The position numbers and the translations under genes were made by a program. Positions 1 through 14,800 of a stretch of DNA of 64,000 bases are shown here, piece by piece; the first letter of the stretch is position 1; every line of letters starts with the position of its first letter. This DNA is from Anoplopoma fimbria (taxonomy: Eukaryota > Chordata > Actinopteri > Perciformes > Anoplopomatidae), in assembly GCF_027596085.1 (NCBI RefSeq), contig NC_072453.1:6257448-6321447 (forward strand). The letters are read 5' to 3'. Below the pieces are notes generated by a model, which worked only from the letters and a program-made list of their open reading frames with translations, had not been told where the DNA came from and ran no database searches.

Positions 1-197
1 GACATGTTGACATTGCTGCAGAGTTGTGGTAATAATACACAAATCCAGGTTTAAGTTGCTAGGACAAAGGCATTAAGACATACGGTTTGAATGACTGAGT
101 TACAAAAAAAGTGCAGGGAGGAAAAATATTTTACATTTTCTCTGATGAACACCATTTTTCTTTTCTTAAGAGATCAACTTTGACCACTGAAATTTAC

Positions 198-3100
198 CTC
201 CATGTGCTCAATCTGTCGGAGGTGGGCATTCTTGGCAGTGAGCAGGAGGGCCCGAGCCTCATCCAGCTGGGTTTTCACCCCAAGGGACTCATTGTACAGC
301 AGCGAGAATTGGGACTGTAGACATTTGTACTCTAGAGTCTCCTTCACAACCTCTTCTGGAAGATTCCGCAAGTCCATCTGAAAAACCAGGAGATGGCAGT
401 GAAAGGTGAGCATTTGAAATCTGTAACCAAAATACACTGGCCCAAAACTATAATTTCATCAACAATGTTACAAGATGAATATAAAATAGGTTCTTGACAA
501 ACAGGTGAGGTGTTATCAATGTTTCTAATCAAACAACCAGAGATTGCATCTTTACCTTGAGCTTCTCACTCTCCCTCACAGCTTCCTGGAGCTCCACCTG
601 CAGTTTCTCCAGTTCTGCCATGCGGCTATTAGCCAACTCCGCGTTGTGCTCCAGCTCTGCATTGAGACTCTCAAACTAGAAAAAAACAAAGACAACATGT
701 CAAAGATAGGAGAAATGCACATGGAATAAAAACAAAGTTTTGCCAGCACAAAATGGCATCTGAGATATCAGGTAAGTTATGTGCCAAGATATTGTGATAT
801 TGCACACAAACATTACTGCAAAAGGGCTTCTGAATGCTCACCTTCTGAATGTTCAGTGTAATCTGGCCTCCAGGAAGTCCACCTGAGCTGCCGCCGCTGC
901 TGTATCCAGACTTGAGCTGCAGACAGCAAACATAGAACATATGTAAAAAAATAAAACAACAAACAAGACAGAAAAACAACATGAAAGAACACAACACACC
1001 TACACAGTTTCTATGACACGACTCAGGTCATGCTGATCTTTTAACTTAAACCACTTTTTTCTTGTTTTTTGGGGGTTTTAGTAGTTTTGTTGGCAGATTT
1101 GGGTCCTAATATTAAAATTCTAATGCAAAGTTTTTGAATTCTAGAAATTGTTATAAATATGCATAGCTACTGCCCTCTAATGGTTGAAACCCTGCTTTTG
1201 TAATAGAATTTTGCTATTGGTTGATCTGGAGGCCGATGACGACTATAGTGGCAACTTTAAGCACAAACCAAACACGCAACGAGTATCAGGTACACATGAC
1301 CCAGGCACAACGTTTAACCAGGCTGAATATGAAGAAAAGCTGAAACGATTGCATAAGAGTCTATGGAGCACAGCCGTGTAGTTGTGAGGCCCTGGTCGGA
1401 GCTGGCCAATCTGTCAAAGTACGTCACAACATTCGGTTGAAAAGTCAGCCAAACTGACAGACAAATTACGCAGTAAAGCTACCATGAGTGATTTAGGTTG
1501 CTAAAAAACCCACTGATCTTTGTTTTGATTTTGTTTAGTTTAGTCAGTGAGGCTTAATGCCCAACCAACGCAAATTTATTATCATTGTCATCGCAGCGTG
1601 CAGGTTTTCTTTGCATAGTAATAGCAGACACAACAGGAGTGCAACACTGGAGTTTATTTACTCTTAACAGTTAAAACGGCTTATGATAGCATCGACAGCG
1701 GGATGTGCATGAATAAGAACAGCTGGCTTTACACGCATTAATGCTCAGAGAATGAAACGCCCAGTGGACAGATTAAAAAGCACCAACACGCACTTAAGAA
1801 AGATGCAAGATGCACACAGACATTTTCATACAAACGCACCTGCTCCATTGCTTCTGCCAGATGTTTGTTGAGCTTTTGTTCTCTGTTGCGGAGTTTCTCA
1901 ATGTCCCACTGCAAGTCCTCCACCGTTGTTTCCATCTCTGACACTTTGGTCTCGGAGCTGGTTACCTTGTCCACTAACTCATTGTACTGCAAAAGTGGCA
2001 AACACGCGACAACAGGCAATGGTTACATACAAACAAGTTTTTACAATATTCTCAATAATATACTCCAACTATTTCAGACACACACACACACACACCTCTA
2101 ATGAACACACACAAGCACCATAATTCACTACACATGCTGAAACCCACTAAGAGAGCTTAGGAAATCGTACCTCCATGGACATCTTGTGGTGTCGGCCCTG
2201 CAGAAGAGTGGCCAGATCTCGCAGTCGAGTGTTCTCCTCCAGCAGAGTGTTATTCACACTGATGATGTCAGACTGGCTATCGTCCTCACATGCTGCCAAT
2301 GGGGATCAAGATTGTTTGCCAAATTAGAGTGGAGCGAACAAGTGGCAAAAAACTCACATTTATCTACACCAACAACTTGATAATGACATATGAACCAAAA
2401 GTAGCAGTCAATAAGTTTTAACATAGGATAAAAAAGGTACTGCAGATGATCCTTATTTGTACGTTTGTATCACTGGCTTATCATATATGATTGTGTCAGT
2501 AACAAGCTTATTTCCAGTTACCTGCAGCTTGGACTTGCTTGCACATGTTGTCAATGTGGCTGTGCAGCCTGTCAAAGACACAGACCAAGCAGGCAATGGC
2601 TTCCTTGCTGAATTGCATGCGGTCTTGTAAGTGCAGGGTGAGCTCCTCCTCGCTGCTGTGCTCCAATATAGCCAGGAAGCCCTTGGCATTGTCACTCAGG
2701 GGAGCAGGGGGGAGTGATGCATCTGAACAAAGTAAGATGTGGTTATGTACGAGGTTGGTTAAAATCAGCAGATGATAAAATGATTTAAGTATTAAACTTC
2801 AACCTGCAGACAGAAAATTGGAAACTGTGCGTTAAGATGCGTTTGAGGTGGTTTCGCTTGACTTGAAAGTTGAGAAAGAGCATTTAGCTAATTATCAAAT
2901 AATCTAAAGCATGCTTCTACTGACAAGTTTAATACAGACAGAGAGGTTAGAATTGCTTCATAATAGCCTGAAATTCTACAAGCTCTTTGCTAGAAGAGTC
3001 TCCCAAAAAGAAAAGGGAAGCTAACAGTTGCTCCCTTCACATCTCCAATGATTTTCTCTTGCCTTTAAAGATACTTTCATGAGATATTGTTATTGCCCTC

Positions 3101-4702
3101 TGCCATTTCCTTAATTTTCACAACAGGTGTAATCACTTTCATGAAATACACATTTAATCATCTTAAAAAATCTATGACTATCAGACATGGTATTGATATT
3201 TTGTGGCACATACAAGCTCTTTCATTTATATCTACTTGTGCACTCCACCTGTGTGATAAAGGACGGATTTAAGCGTTTTTGCAAAAGCTGCACAAAGTTG
3301 CCTACAAGTGTCAACAGCAGTAGCAACATAACAGAAAGATGGGTTAAGTTCAATACCGGATGGTAACTGATATAAAAATCTGAATGTGAAGTCATACCCA
3401 TGTAAAAACTTTCATCTATCTATAAATATAAAAAATTGTCAGATAACACATTATATGGTCAGATTACAGCAGTACATTACATTACATAAATGCATACATA
3501 AATGCATGTCAGTGATGGAGACTTTACAGAGATAACTATGGTCTGGGAAAAACCCTGCTTACCTGTTGTTGAGTCCTGTAGCGGCTCTGTGGGTGTCAAC
3601 AACTCTTCTGACCCAGTAGGAGGAGGGGGCTGCTTCTGCTCTTCCTGACGCTCTACCTGATGCTCCTCTCGCTGCTCTGCCTGCTCCCCCTCATTCTGGC
3701 CCTCTGGGAGTGGAGGTGGAGGCACAGCAGAAGCTGGAGAGGCAAGAATGACACCATCTTCTTCCATTTGTATGGGTTCAGGGAGAGGGGGCGCCGGTGG
3801 CGCAGGGGTAGATGTCACAGGAGTGTCTGGCTCAATACGTTTGCGTAGAACGTGCACATTCTCGTCCAACTGCAAATCAGAAGCACACGGATTGGAAAAG
3901 CATTACTTTGAGTATACTTTCAGTACCACAGAACTTGGAGAGTGCTATTACAAAAGCTGAGTCCTGCTATATGTAAGATATTTTGATTACTATTATGGTG
4001 GTGCTTCAACAGACTGAGCACAGTGAAAAATCCTCTAATTTGCATACACACAAACAAAATATTTTTCTTTTATAGAAGTTCAGGTTAATTCAAATCATTG
4101 GATAACATTCACATTTGCATTTGTTGTTGTTGAATACCTGGTGGCTTTGACAGAATCATTCTGAAATCAAGTTTCAGCTAAAAAAAAAATTAGTATAGTT
4201 AGATTAAAACAATGTATTCATGTGAAGAGGTACCTGCGACCAGTAGCGGTTGACAATCAGCAGGGTGGTGTCATCAGTGGCTTGTCTTTTCTCCAGCTTC
4301 TCAATTTTCTCTCGTAACTCATCCTCCATCGTCTGCCTCTGCTCCAAGCGCTCACACAGCTTCTTATTCTTGAACTGGAGGACCTTCATGTCCATTTCCT
4401 CCTGCACGGAACAAATACAAACACCAAAGTGAGGAGTTTTAGTGGTCCTGATTGTTGTTTGGCAAAAAATACTTAAGATTAGCTACAATGTGTAAGTCAT
4501 CCTGGTGGAAGTAGTGGGATATGGACTACAAAAAGTGACCTGTGAGTAAACACCAATAACTTACCGTAGAGGAGACTCCAGCTATGCGTATGGGCTCAAT
4601 CAGAGTGGTTGTGGTTTTCTCCTCTTTTTTGCTTTTCTTCTCAGGTGGGCCAGGGGGGCTGTCCCCCCCCGGGGGACGTTTTCCTCCCCCAGCACCTGAC
4701 AT
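198..4702 (-). CDS. rnf40: RNF40 (BRE1B) E3 ubiquitin ligase, N-terminal half, partial
   Basis: RNF40 with RNF20 forms the nuclear BRE1 E3 complex that monoubiquitinates histone H2B (Lys120 in mammals). Nine coding exons are visible on the minus strand: 4565-4702, 4234-4401, 3563-3869, 2522-2722, 2171-2292, 1840-1986, 842-916, 556-675 and 198-377, together 486 codons. The start at 4702 opens with MSGAGGG, then the [14 protein letters not shown] segment and, in the next exon, the VLQFKNKKL coiled coil, all diagnostic of BRE1 proteins. [16 protein letters not shown] and LPEEVV..ETLEY follow. The third exon codes for a long proline- and glutamate-rich linker that is poorly conserved and probably disordered. 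Exon phases are consistent and the last exon here ends in phase 0. The C-terminal coiled coils and the RING finger lie beyond the left edge. Human RNF40 is about 1,000 aa, so roughly half is present. The N-terminus resembles RNF40 more than RNF20. Confidence 0.95.
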
Positions 4703-4712
4703 CTTTCCTTCC

Positions 4713-5310
4713 CCTGTAAGAAACCAAACAACCAAACATGACATGAAATATTTGCGTCGGTACAGCTGTGAGAAAGTTTCTAAACTAATTATTTTAATTA
4801 GATTAGTCTGAAAATGGTAAACTCATTCATTTGATGACAGTTAGCAACAGCATTAGCCTTGCACTACAATCACAGGGCCAGTGATTTTAAGATCGTCCGA
4901 ATGATGATCTTCCAGTGTTCATATGCGTTCCTGTACGCTTATGTTGACTGTCAGTGTATAAGCTGCTCCATGAAAAGCTACCGACTCATTTTCATTTGGC
5001 ATTTCTGCTAAGATCAACGAACATTAGCAAGCTGCAAAAGCTAGCTATGCTAATGCTAACGTTCACTATTCGAGAACTAGCGTTAGTTGGCTAAACGGCG
5101 CTCTTTGTCCAGCGTATTTAATGACTGGTGGTCGCCATTTTTTATTAACGGACAGCCACTACACGCATTATGTATTCTGTATAAAAAAAATACATGCAAA
5201 GAAATGTTTGGATCGTTTTCCGACATACATGAACAGTACAAACCTTCACACGGAGCGGTTGAAATATAACTCAGTGCATCCAGAGGAGCTACAGGAAGTG
5301 ACGTCACTTT
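4713..5310 (-). promoter_or_regulatory. rnf40 5' UTR and promoter region with CRE and ETS motifs
   Basis: A splice acceptor sits just upstream of the rnf40 start (AG at 4714-4715, with a pyrimidine tract when read on the minus strand), so the start codon lies close to the 5' end of exon 2 and a noncoding exon 1 must lie further right, probably within about 5,100-5,290. At 5,299-5,306 there is a perfect palindromic CRE (TGACGTCA), flanked by ETS-type sites CAGGAAGTG (5,292-5,300) and ACTTCCGC (5,311-5,318). CRE plus ETS near a CpG-bearing start is typical of vertebrate housekeeping promoters. I could not fix the exon 1 donor. Confidence 0.55.
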
Positions 5311-6050
5311 ACTTCCGCAGTCATTTTTTTTTTTTTTTTTAGTTAATCAAGAAAATAAAAACTAATTTACTGCATTAGTGGGACACATGTAGCCACTTGA
5401 ACTCATGTGTAATGCATCTAAAAAATAACTCAGCATTATTACATATTTTAAAGAAACATACTTCAACCTATGACTGCATCGTGTACTCTGGCCTCGTGGG
5501 GGCAGCACTGTCACAGTGTGCATTAAGAGACTACAAACTGTTTCGAGGAATGTGACTTGAATGTAAACAGTGCTCAGTTGCTAAGCTAGTTTACTGTTGT
5601 TAACATTATCTGTAGCTAACTACGTTTGATACTGTCGCCGCTGGTTTGCACAGAAGTATGGATTAACGATCCATTCCTCGAGCTGTGATGGCACAAACAC
5701 ACTGATTCCATATCTGCAGTAACCCGCTCTCTGTTGTCATTTGGTTGCATACATGGTGAGTAGCTTCCTGGACGGTCAGTGAACCCGTTGCTTCAGCAAG
5801 GCCAAATAGACACAGCTACCGTGAGCTAATTGTCGTGATGGATCTAACCCACATTTTTAAGTAACAGTAGAGAAGAAAGAGATGTGTGTGTGTGTGTGAA
5901 AATCCCTAGAGCAACTAGAATTAAACTGAAACACTTCCTTGTCAGGAGTTAGCTCGGCAGTTCCTGTTATTAGACAGACCATGCAACACTGTTAGCAAGT
6001 GACCAACAGTTTGCTGTAATTTTTTAATTATAGATTCATATTCTGTCATC
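5311..6050 (+). promoter_or_regulatory. rnf40/phkg2 head-to-head intergenic region and phkg2 5' UTR
   Basis: The two genes diverge from this interval. A likely noncoding phkg2 first exon ends at 5755 with a good donor (ATG|GTGAGT). The acceptor for exon 2 is at 6032-6033 after a pyrimidine-rich stretch, leaving 17 bp of leader before the start codon. A poly(T) run at about 5,324-5,340 and a short TG run near 5,883-5,898 are the only simple repeats. The first-exon start is not defined by sequence. Confidence 0.5.
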
Positions 6051-8462
<2,412 letters not shown>

Positions 8463-9298
8463 AAAGGTCAACCTCATTCCTAACCACAATGATTTTTTAT
8501 TTAAACATTTGCATGTGCTGTCATGTAAGTGTTTGTGATGTTGAATTAATGTGTTTATTTTTAAGATGAGGAAATCAGGGCCTGGGATGTTTGTGTGCGT
8601 TATTAATGCACACCATGGTTCTGCAAGTCAAGCATGCACATCTTATCTTATCTGCCCTTTGATCCAAGTATGTGGCTGTTTTGAAACTCTTCCTGTCAGG
8701 TCATCACGTTTGCAGTGTCACGTTGCAGTAGAGGACACATTGCACAATCATTTGAAATAACACATCACATATAAGTACATCGTGTATTTATGATGTTTCC
8801 TGCTGATCATCAGTTATAACTGAGGAGAGGATGTGTTTCAAAGCACTGCGTGGCTGAAGTGGACATTAAAGCACTGTGGTTAATTATTTAAGATGATTCT
8901 ATACACATAATGTTACAATTTACAGATATTCCAGTGTTAAAAAATCAGTACTAGAAGACATGTGAAACATTCAAGTACAGTATTTAGAGTGTTTTTGGTA
9001 GAGTAACTTTCAGCTATTATGCATGCAGGCATTCCTCAATAGGAAACCCACTTAAACTAACTGTGAAAACTATTTGTGACTCTATTTAACCAACACCATT
9101 CCATACTCAGTTCATTCTTCAGTTTAATAAGTGGCACTGTTACAGAAAGTGCCTCTCTAAGAAATAGTAATTGTACAAATGCAGATATGATGTACTGTAT
9201 ATGAAAAAACAAGGTTTTATTGATAATAAAACTAATGTTTGAGCTTGATTTGTCAAATTCTTTGTGATCACTTATTTGAAATCAACATATCTCCACCA
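8463..9298. terminator. Convergent 3' ends of phkg2 and cfap119
   Basis: No coding sequence. This is the phkg2 3' UTR running into the cfap119 3' UTR. A plus-strand AATAAA lies at 9225-9230 and a minus-strand AATAAA (plus-strand TTTATT) at 9216-9221, so the two genes use poly(A) signals only a few bases apart and their transcripts probably overlap at the 3' ends. I see no other structure in the stretch. Confidence 0.6.
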
Positions 9299-11106
9299 TT
9301 ATTTTTTGACCTTGTGGTTGGGCATTGGTGAATCTAGTGCACTGTTGTGCTGATCTGCAATGTCTTTCATTCGCTGATCTAGTTGTCCAGACACAAGCAC
9401 CATCTGCTCTCTGACCTCTTTCTCGATCAGTGCCTTCAGTTCTGATTGTATACCTGAAAATTAGAAAATGAATCAATTAGTTGGGGTGCATTTGACTTAA
9501 AAAAGTTATTTTTGCACAGTCAATTTATGATTTGTGATCCTACCGAGTGTGGCTCCCTCTGGTTCTTCGATGGATGCTTCTTGTATTTGAGGAGAGCTGT
9601 CTGTCTTGGGGGCTGCTTCTGTTTCTTTTTCAATCACATTTTCAATGTCTGGTGCAATAAAAGTATTAATAAATCTGGTCCAAATTGCTCTAAAATATCA
9701 ATTCTCAATGTAACAGCATAAAACTTGACTTTTGTGCTACTAAAATTGCTGTTACCCTGTAATAATTACCTGGAGCAGATGAATCTTCCATGGTGGGTTC
9801 ATCCTGATCTTGGGTCTCAGAGTAAGTCAGAGATAAATCAAGTTTTACCTGTGAAAAAATAATACGCAGAGCTCATTATTCCCTCCCGATTTAGTGTCAG
9901 TAGACTAAAGTGAAGTTGAATAAAAATAAATGTTAGCAGAAGTTGCTTGAAACAATTTGTGCAGAATAACTAATTTCCAATTCTTACCTGTGGGGTGAAA
10001 ATATATTTGTAGAGTTTGTAGTGTCTCAGATAGCTGTTATGGATGTACTTAAATATACATTCCACCTCCTCAGAGCTAAACAGGTTGATACTGAAGGGGG
10101 GGCGCTGTAGTGGGGGAACACAGAGAAGCATCGGAATGAAATATTACTTTCATTAGAATTCATAGGTTTTATAATAATATTCTGAGTTAAAAGACTTTTT
10201 AAAAGATTGTTTTACAGACCCTGACTGAGTGACAGAGAAGTAGATCCTTGCAGTATTTGAAACACTGTTCTATGTTGTTGAGTGGATTTTCTGCAAGACA
10301 GGAGTTCCAAACAGATCTTGTATAAAAGTTAAGAAACATTTAAATTAATTATCTGCAGTGTACTTTGATTTCATCATCCAACTACACTGCAGTGATAATA
10401 ATATGACTTTTCTTACCAATGTTAACCTCATGGATGGACTTGATGATGGACAAGAGAGCCGAGCTTTGTTCCTTTTTAAAGTTGCACTTTCTGCAAAAAA
10501 GCACAGTTTGTACATACATCTCCAGCAGAACTCCTCTTTTTGGTTCAGGGAGGACGACTCCAAACACACTGCATAAAGCACTGCCACAGAAAAGAAAAAG
10601 TAAGTGTCATTGCTGTGCATGTCATTGTGTTAAAATAGATGGATGTGTTTCTATTCATAAATGGACAGAAACCTCTCCAGATCAGGAATGGACTGTATTT
10701 TGCCTATCTCCTCCATTTCATGGTAGCTTACATCTGTCCTGCAAACACCCAGGGAATGGATTCTGTGTTAGATAGTATGTGTAATAATGCAAGACGAAAA
10801 GAAAGCATCAAACAATCAAAATGAACATAATCCAAATTATAGGCGCAGCTCTCACCATAGCATCACTTTAGCTTTCACGGCCTGTGGTACCTACATGATA
10901 AAACAATGTATTGTAAGGCAGTTCTTAACAGAATAGCTGTATCCAGTGTAAACTATAATATGAATCTTTAGATTGTAATCATGTGATTAAAAAACAGAAA
11001 CGGTATTAATGACATTTTAATTAATTTAAATTTTACCTGGCAGTAAAGTGAGGCCAACATGTAACGAAACTAAACTTGAGGAGCCTACCTTTGTTTTCGT
11101 ATCCAT
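9299..11106 (-). CDS. cfap119: Cilia and flagella associated protein 119 (CCDC189)
   Basis: Small protein of motile cilia and the sperm flagellum; its mammalian orthologue is needed for normal sperm tails. Nine exons: 11089-11106 (six codons only), 10856-10890, 10673-10738, 10417-10580, 10220-10290, 9988-10104, 9770-9848, 9544-9648 and 9299-9453, giving 269 aa. The fourth exon has two candidate donors. Only the one ending at 10417 (ATTG|GTAAG) keeps the frame, since the upstream option leads to a stop. The core carries VFGVVLPEPKRGVLLEMYV, then HEVNIENPLNNIEQCF, then FSSEEVECIFKYI and a YLRHYKLYKY block. The last third is acidic and ends in a predicted coiled coil with a basic tail (KVKK). 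Identification rests on these blocks and on linkage: human CCDC189 lies between PHKG2 and RNF40. It shares a promoter with the tubby gene. Confidence 0.85.
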
Positions 11107-11879
11107 TTTTTTTTTACATTTATTTTGCAAAAAATGAGAAATCTGTAGAGTCTGACCGCTGAAAAACAGAAGAAGTGCGATTGATTTGGTTGTAACACAG
11201 ACTACTCAACGCATTTGTCAAAAAATACATTTTGTAGTTAAAAAGGATCAAGTCTTTGTTTTTTGTTTTTGTTTGTGTTTTAACAAATACAGGTATTTAA
11301 CGAAACCTTACATGGCTAAACAGGCTGTAATGAAGCTGGATCATTTCCTGTTTGGCTACCTCGCTGTATCCTAGCAACGCATACCCCCCCTTTTTGGGTG
11401 AGACTTTGTAGGGCGATTTGTGGTCACTGCTGCGGCTTCCGTGTTTTACTATTTACGCCTGGGTAACTGATGCAGACTGCTGACTTTGTTGTGTAAATGG
11501 AGGGACAGGAGCAGGTCCCCTTTCCTGTGTCTTCTTGTCTGACGTTTCAACTGTAACACTCAGCTTCTCCATAAAGCAGTCATGGAAAGCCTGCTTTGCC
11601 CCAGAGACTGCCCGTCCGCAGTGACTGAGCGGCGCAGTGCAGTTTAAGAACATTATCCCCTTTTAATCCACTTCGCCTTCTGCTGCATACAGGTGGACAG
11701 ACGCTCAATGGAGCAGGCAGACACAGTCACACGCCCGCCTCCATATTTAATTGCTTTTTTATTTTGGAAACTGAACAGATTCTCGCATTGAACATTGATG
11801 CTGGATTTCATCTGTTGTTTTTAAGTAGCCTATCCTTAATTGTACTGATTATAGTTAGCAGTGAGTCTTTCAGGCAGAA
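11107..11879. promoter_or_regulatory. Shared cfap119/tubby divergent promoter with X-box-like site
   Basis: 773 bp separate the two start codons. At 11366-11378 the sequence GTATCCTAGCAAC fits the RFX X-box layout GTNRCC-N-RGYAAC with one mismatch (T for R) in the left half and a perfect right half. RFX factors drive ciliary genes, and both flanking genes belong to ciliary families. No TATA box is obvious. A poly(C) stretch follows at about 11,384-11,390. Confidence 0.5.
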
Positions 11880-14800
11880 ATGGAGGACCCCGATATGAGA
11901 CAACAGAAGCTTGACAATCAGGTAAATAAACAAGGATTATTTAAGTATTTGACGTCATTTACACATGAAATTGCCCAAATACGTTTTGGTTTATATCAAA
12001 CTGGTACAAAACTACAATGCACTTCAAATAACCGACAAAGAGATACGCCTAACTACTTTTAAATTGAAAGAGTAGTTTTTTTTATATATGTTTCTTTTCC
12101 AAAAATATATAGGATAAATATATTTATCAGCGATATCCACACTGACAATGGAGCAAAGACTGCAACTTGTTTATTGTTCAGGCTAATTAGCTGACAAGTG
12201 GTTAAAGCTGAGACAGAGCTTTGCAAATAAATAAAGCTTTCTTGAGTCTTGAGGTCATGCTTCCTGTGTCAGAACCACCTGCTGTGTTCAACATTAAGTC
12301 ACAGTCTGTTTGTGTGCACTGTACAGTATGTGAGCTACTGGCTTATATCCAGTAGAGTGCTACATACATTACATTACATTACATTACAGTCATTTAGCAG
12401 ACGCTTTTATCCAAAGCGACTTACAGGAAGTGTATTCAACATAGGTATTCAAGAGAACTACTAGTCACCAGAAGTCATAAGTGCATCTCCTTTCTTAAGC
12501 AAGCATCTCAAAGCATAAGCCAGAGCAAAAGTATAGTGCAGAGGCAGATTACTACGAAAGACCAGCGGATAGAACCGGTGGAAGAGGCACTAATAATAAC
12601 TAATAGTAGCTGTAGTAACCAACTAAAATAGTAGAAAACAGTAACGATGATGGATGGGCACCTGCATTTAAAATGATCCAGAATCAGTAGTATCATCCTT
12701 CAGCTGTGTAATTGTTACAACGACAACTCGCTATTTATAATTTAAAATAAAACTGCAACCAACATAATATCTATCATTATATTAGAATGTGATGTTCTAA
12801 TTCTGAACAAAGGACATGGCTCTAGGTTGTCATTGTACAACATATGGTTGCACAACAAAAATGCAGTCGTTGTCCTTTAACGCTACACAAGAAAAAAATA
12901 AATAAAAAAAATAACAGGTCATTCCTGTTGTGCTGTGCATTTTTTGAATTTGCATCATTAGGAATGTAAACAGCAGCAACAAAAACACAGGAGAATACCT
13001 GTCCAACTGAATTTCCCCACATATACAGAGATAAGAATCACTATCATCTCTGTAGTTGTATCCCCAGGTATGAACATTGAGTTGACAGTTTGAATTCTAA
13101 TCCTTATATTCAATTCTCGAACAGCGAACCCTTTTGATGAAAAAGCAACAAAAGAAGAGGGCTGATTCCCAAATGGTAGTAGCCAATCGGGATGCTCGCC
13201 AAAGGAGTCGAAAGCACAAAGCCGCCCGCTCTGATGAAACACCTCTGTTGATCCACCAATCCCTCAGCAACGCTTCCCTGAGTGGTTTGTATTAGAATTA
13301 TTTATTATTCTATGTAGCACTTTTTAAATATAGAAAATCGAATTCCAATGTACAGTTTGATTAAATTCAGTCTCTCAAATTATATTAAATACAAGTTTTT
13401 TTGTGTTTTTTTCTGGAGATCAAGTTGAACATGCCCATGATAACCCACTGGATGAGATCACATTAGGGGAATGTGACATGAAAGCAAGCACGACATTTGA
13501 TGAGATGCCTTCAGAGAATCATGTTACTCCCAAGAAAATGAGCTTGGACATTCAGAAAGAGCCTGAGGTAAACTGGGAGGTGGAGAATGATGGTCAGGCG
13601 GAGGGAAAAAAGACAAAGAAGAAAGAAGGGAAAAAAGATAAAGCCAAACGTAAGAATATAGAAAGCAGAATGTTTTATTCTCATGTGATGTCTTCGTGTT
13701 TATTTTTGTAAGTATGTGTGTGTGTACAAATTACTTACGCAATTTCAAGGATTCAAATAGTGTATTATGTGTACAAATGTATGCACACATACATTGGGCC
13801 CTCAGTGGTCTGTGACTGCATGGGGCTGTGCATGTTTGTGTGCATGCACATAAAGCGCGATACTTTGCTTTAATAAATGATTCATCAGCAATCAGCTGCT
13901 GTGCTTTCCATCAGAGACGGAACAGAACGATGAAAAGGAAAAGGAGAAAAAGGAGAAAAAAACTAAGAAGAAAGAAAAAGTGAAAGAATCTGATGACCAA
14001 CAGAAGACAAACAAGACAACCAAACAAGAGCGGAAAAGTAACATCAATGTTTAATTTATTATTAACTTATCTAACTTACCTAACTTACAGTTGTAAACGT
14101 AAAATTGTATTTAATATCATAAATACATATTACTAAATGTAACAGCTTTTATAGCGTCTGTCTCCTCTTTTTCAGAGAATCACTTGCAGGAGGTTTCATC
14201 CCAGGAGTTTCAACTCCCTACAACCGAGGGGACAGAGTCAGTGGTGGAGGTGGAAAGTCCAAAGAAGAACAAACGTGACGAAAGCGACAATGAAGAAGGG
14301 ACCCAGAGGCCTGTCCTTCAATCGCCTAAGAAGAAAAAACAACTCGACACATGTGAGTGATAATCTAATCATGTGCATTTTATGATAAACAAAAATGTAA
14401 AGGTGTTGTAAGGAATACATTTGTGTGTGTTATTATACAGCCAGGTGCCAAATAAGTGAAGAGAGCAAAGAAGATGAACCCCAGGAAAAGGTGAAAAAGG
14501 AAAAGAAGACAAAGAAAGCCGAAAAAACTAAGCAGAGTCTTGCTTCCCTCAACACCAACTACAGGGAGAGTTCATCTTCAGGCAGTGAATCTAATGAAAG
14601 AGTGAGACATTTTAAAGTAAATAAACTGTTGACTGTGTTGTCAAAAGAAACTTAGGCGAGTATGCACCTTATCTAGATGTGTCACAGATTGTGTTTAAAA
14701 ACGACTAGTGAAATCATTCCAACTCTCATTCCAGCCGACATCTTCAATGTCAGTGGAGGATCTTGAGAAGTTTGCTTTGCGTCCAGCCCCCAGAGATGTG

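Noticed and set aside
10417..10427. Earlier donor (GAG|GTTAAC) for cfap119 exon 4
   Set aside because: Using it leads to a stop in the next exon; the downstream GTAAG donor keeps the frame and is the better consensus.
11453..11653. 66-codon minus-strand ORF in the cfap119/tubby promoter
   Set aside because: Lies in a CpG-rich divergent promoter, has no family similarity and is far from any supported splice site.
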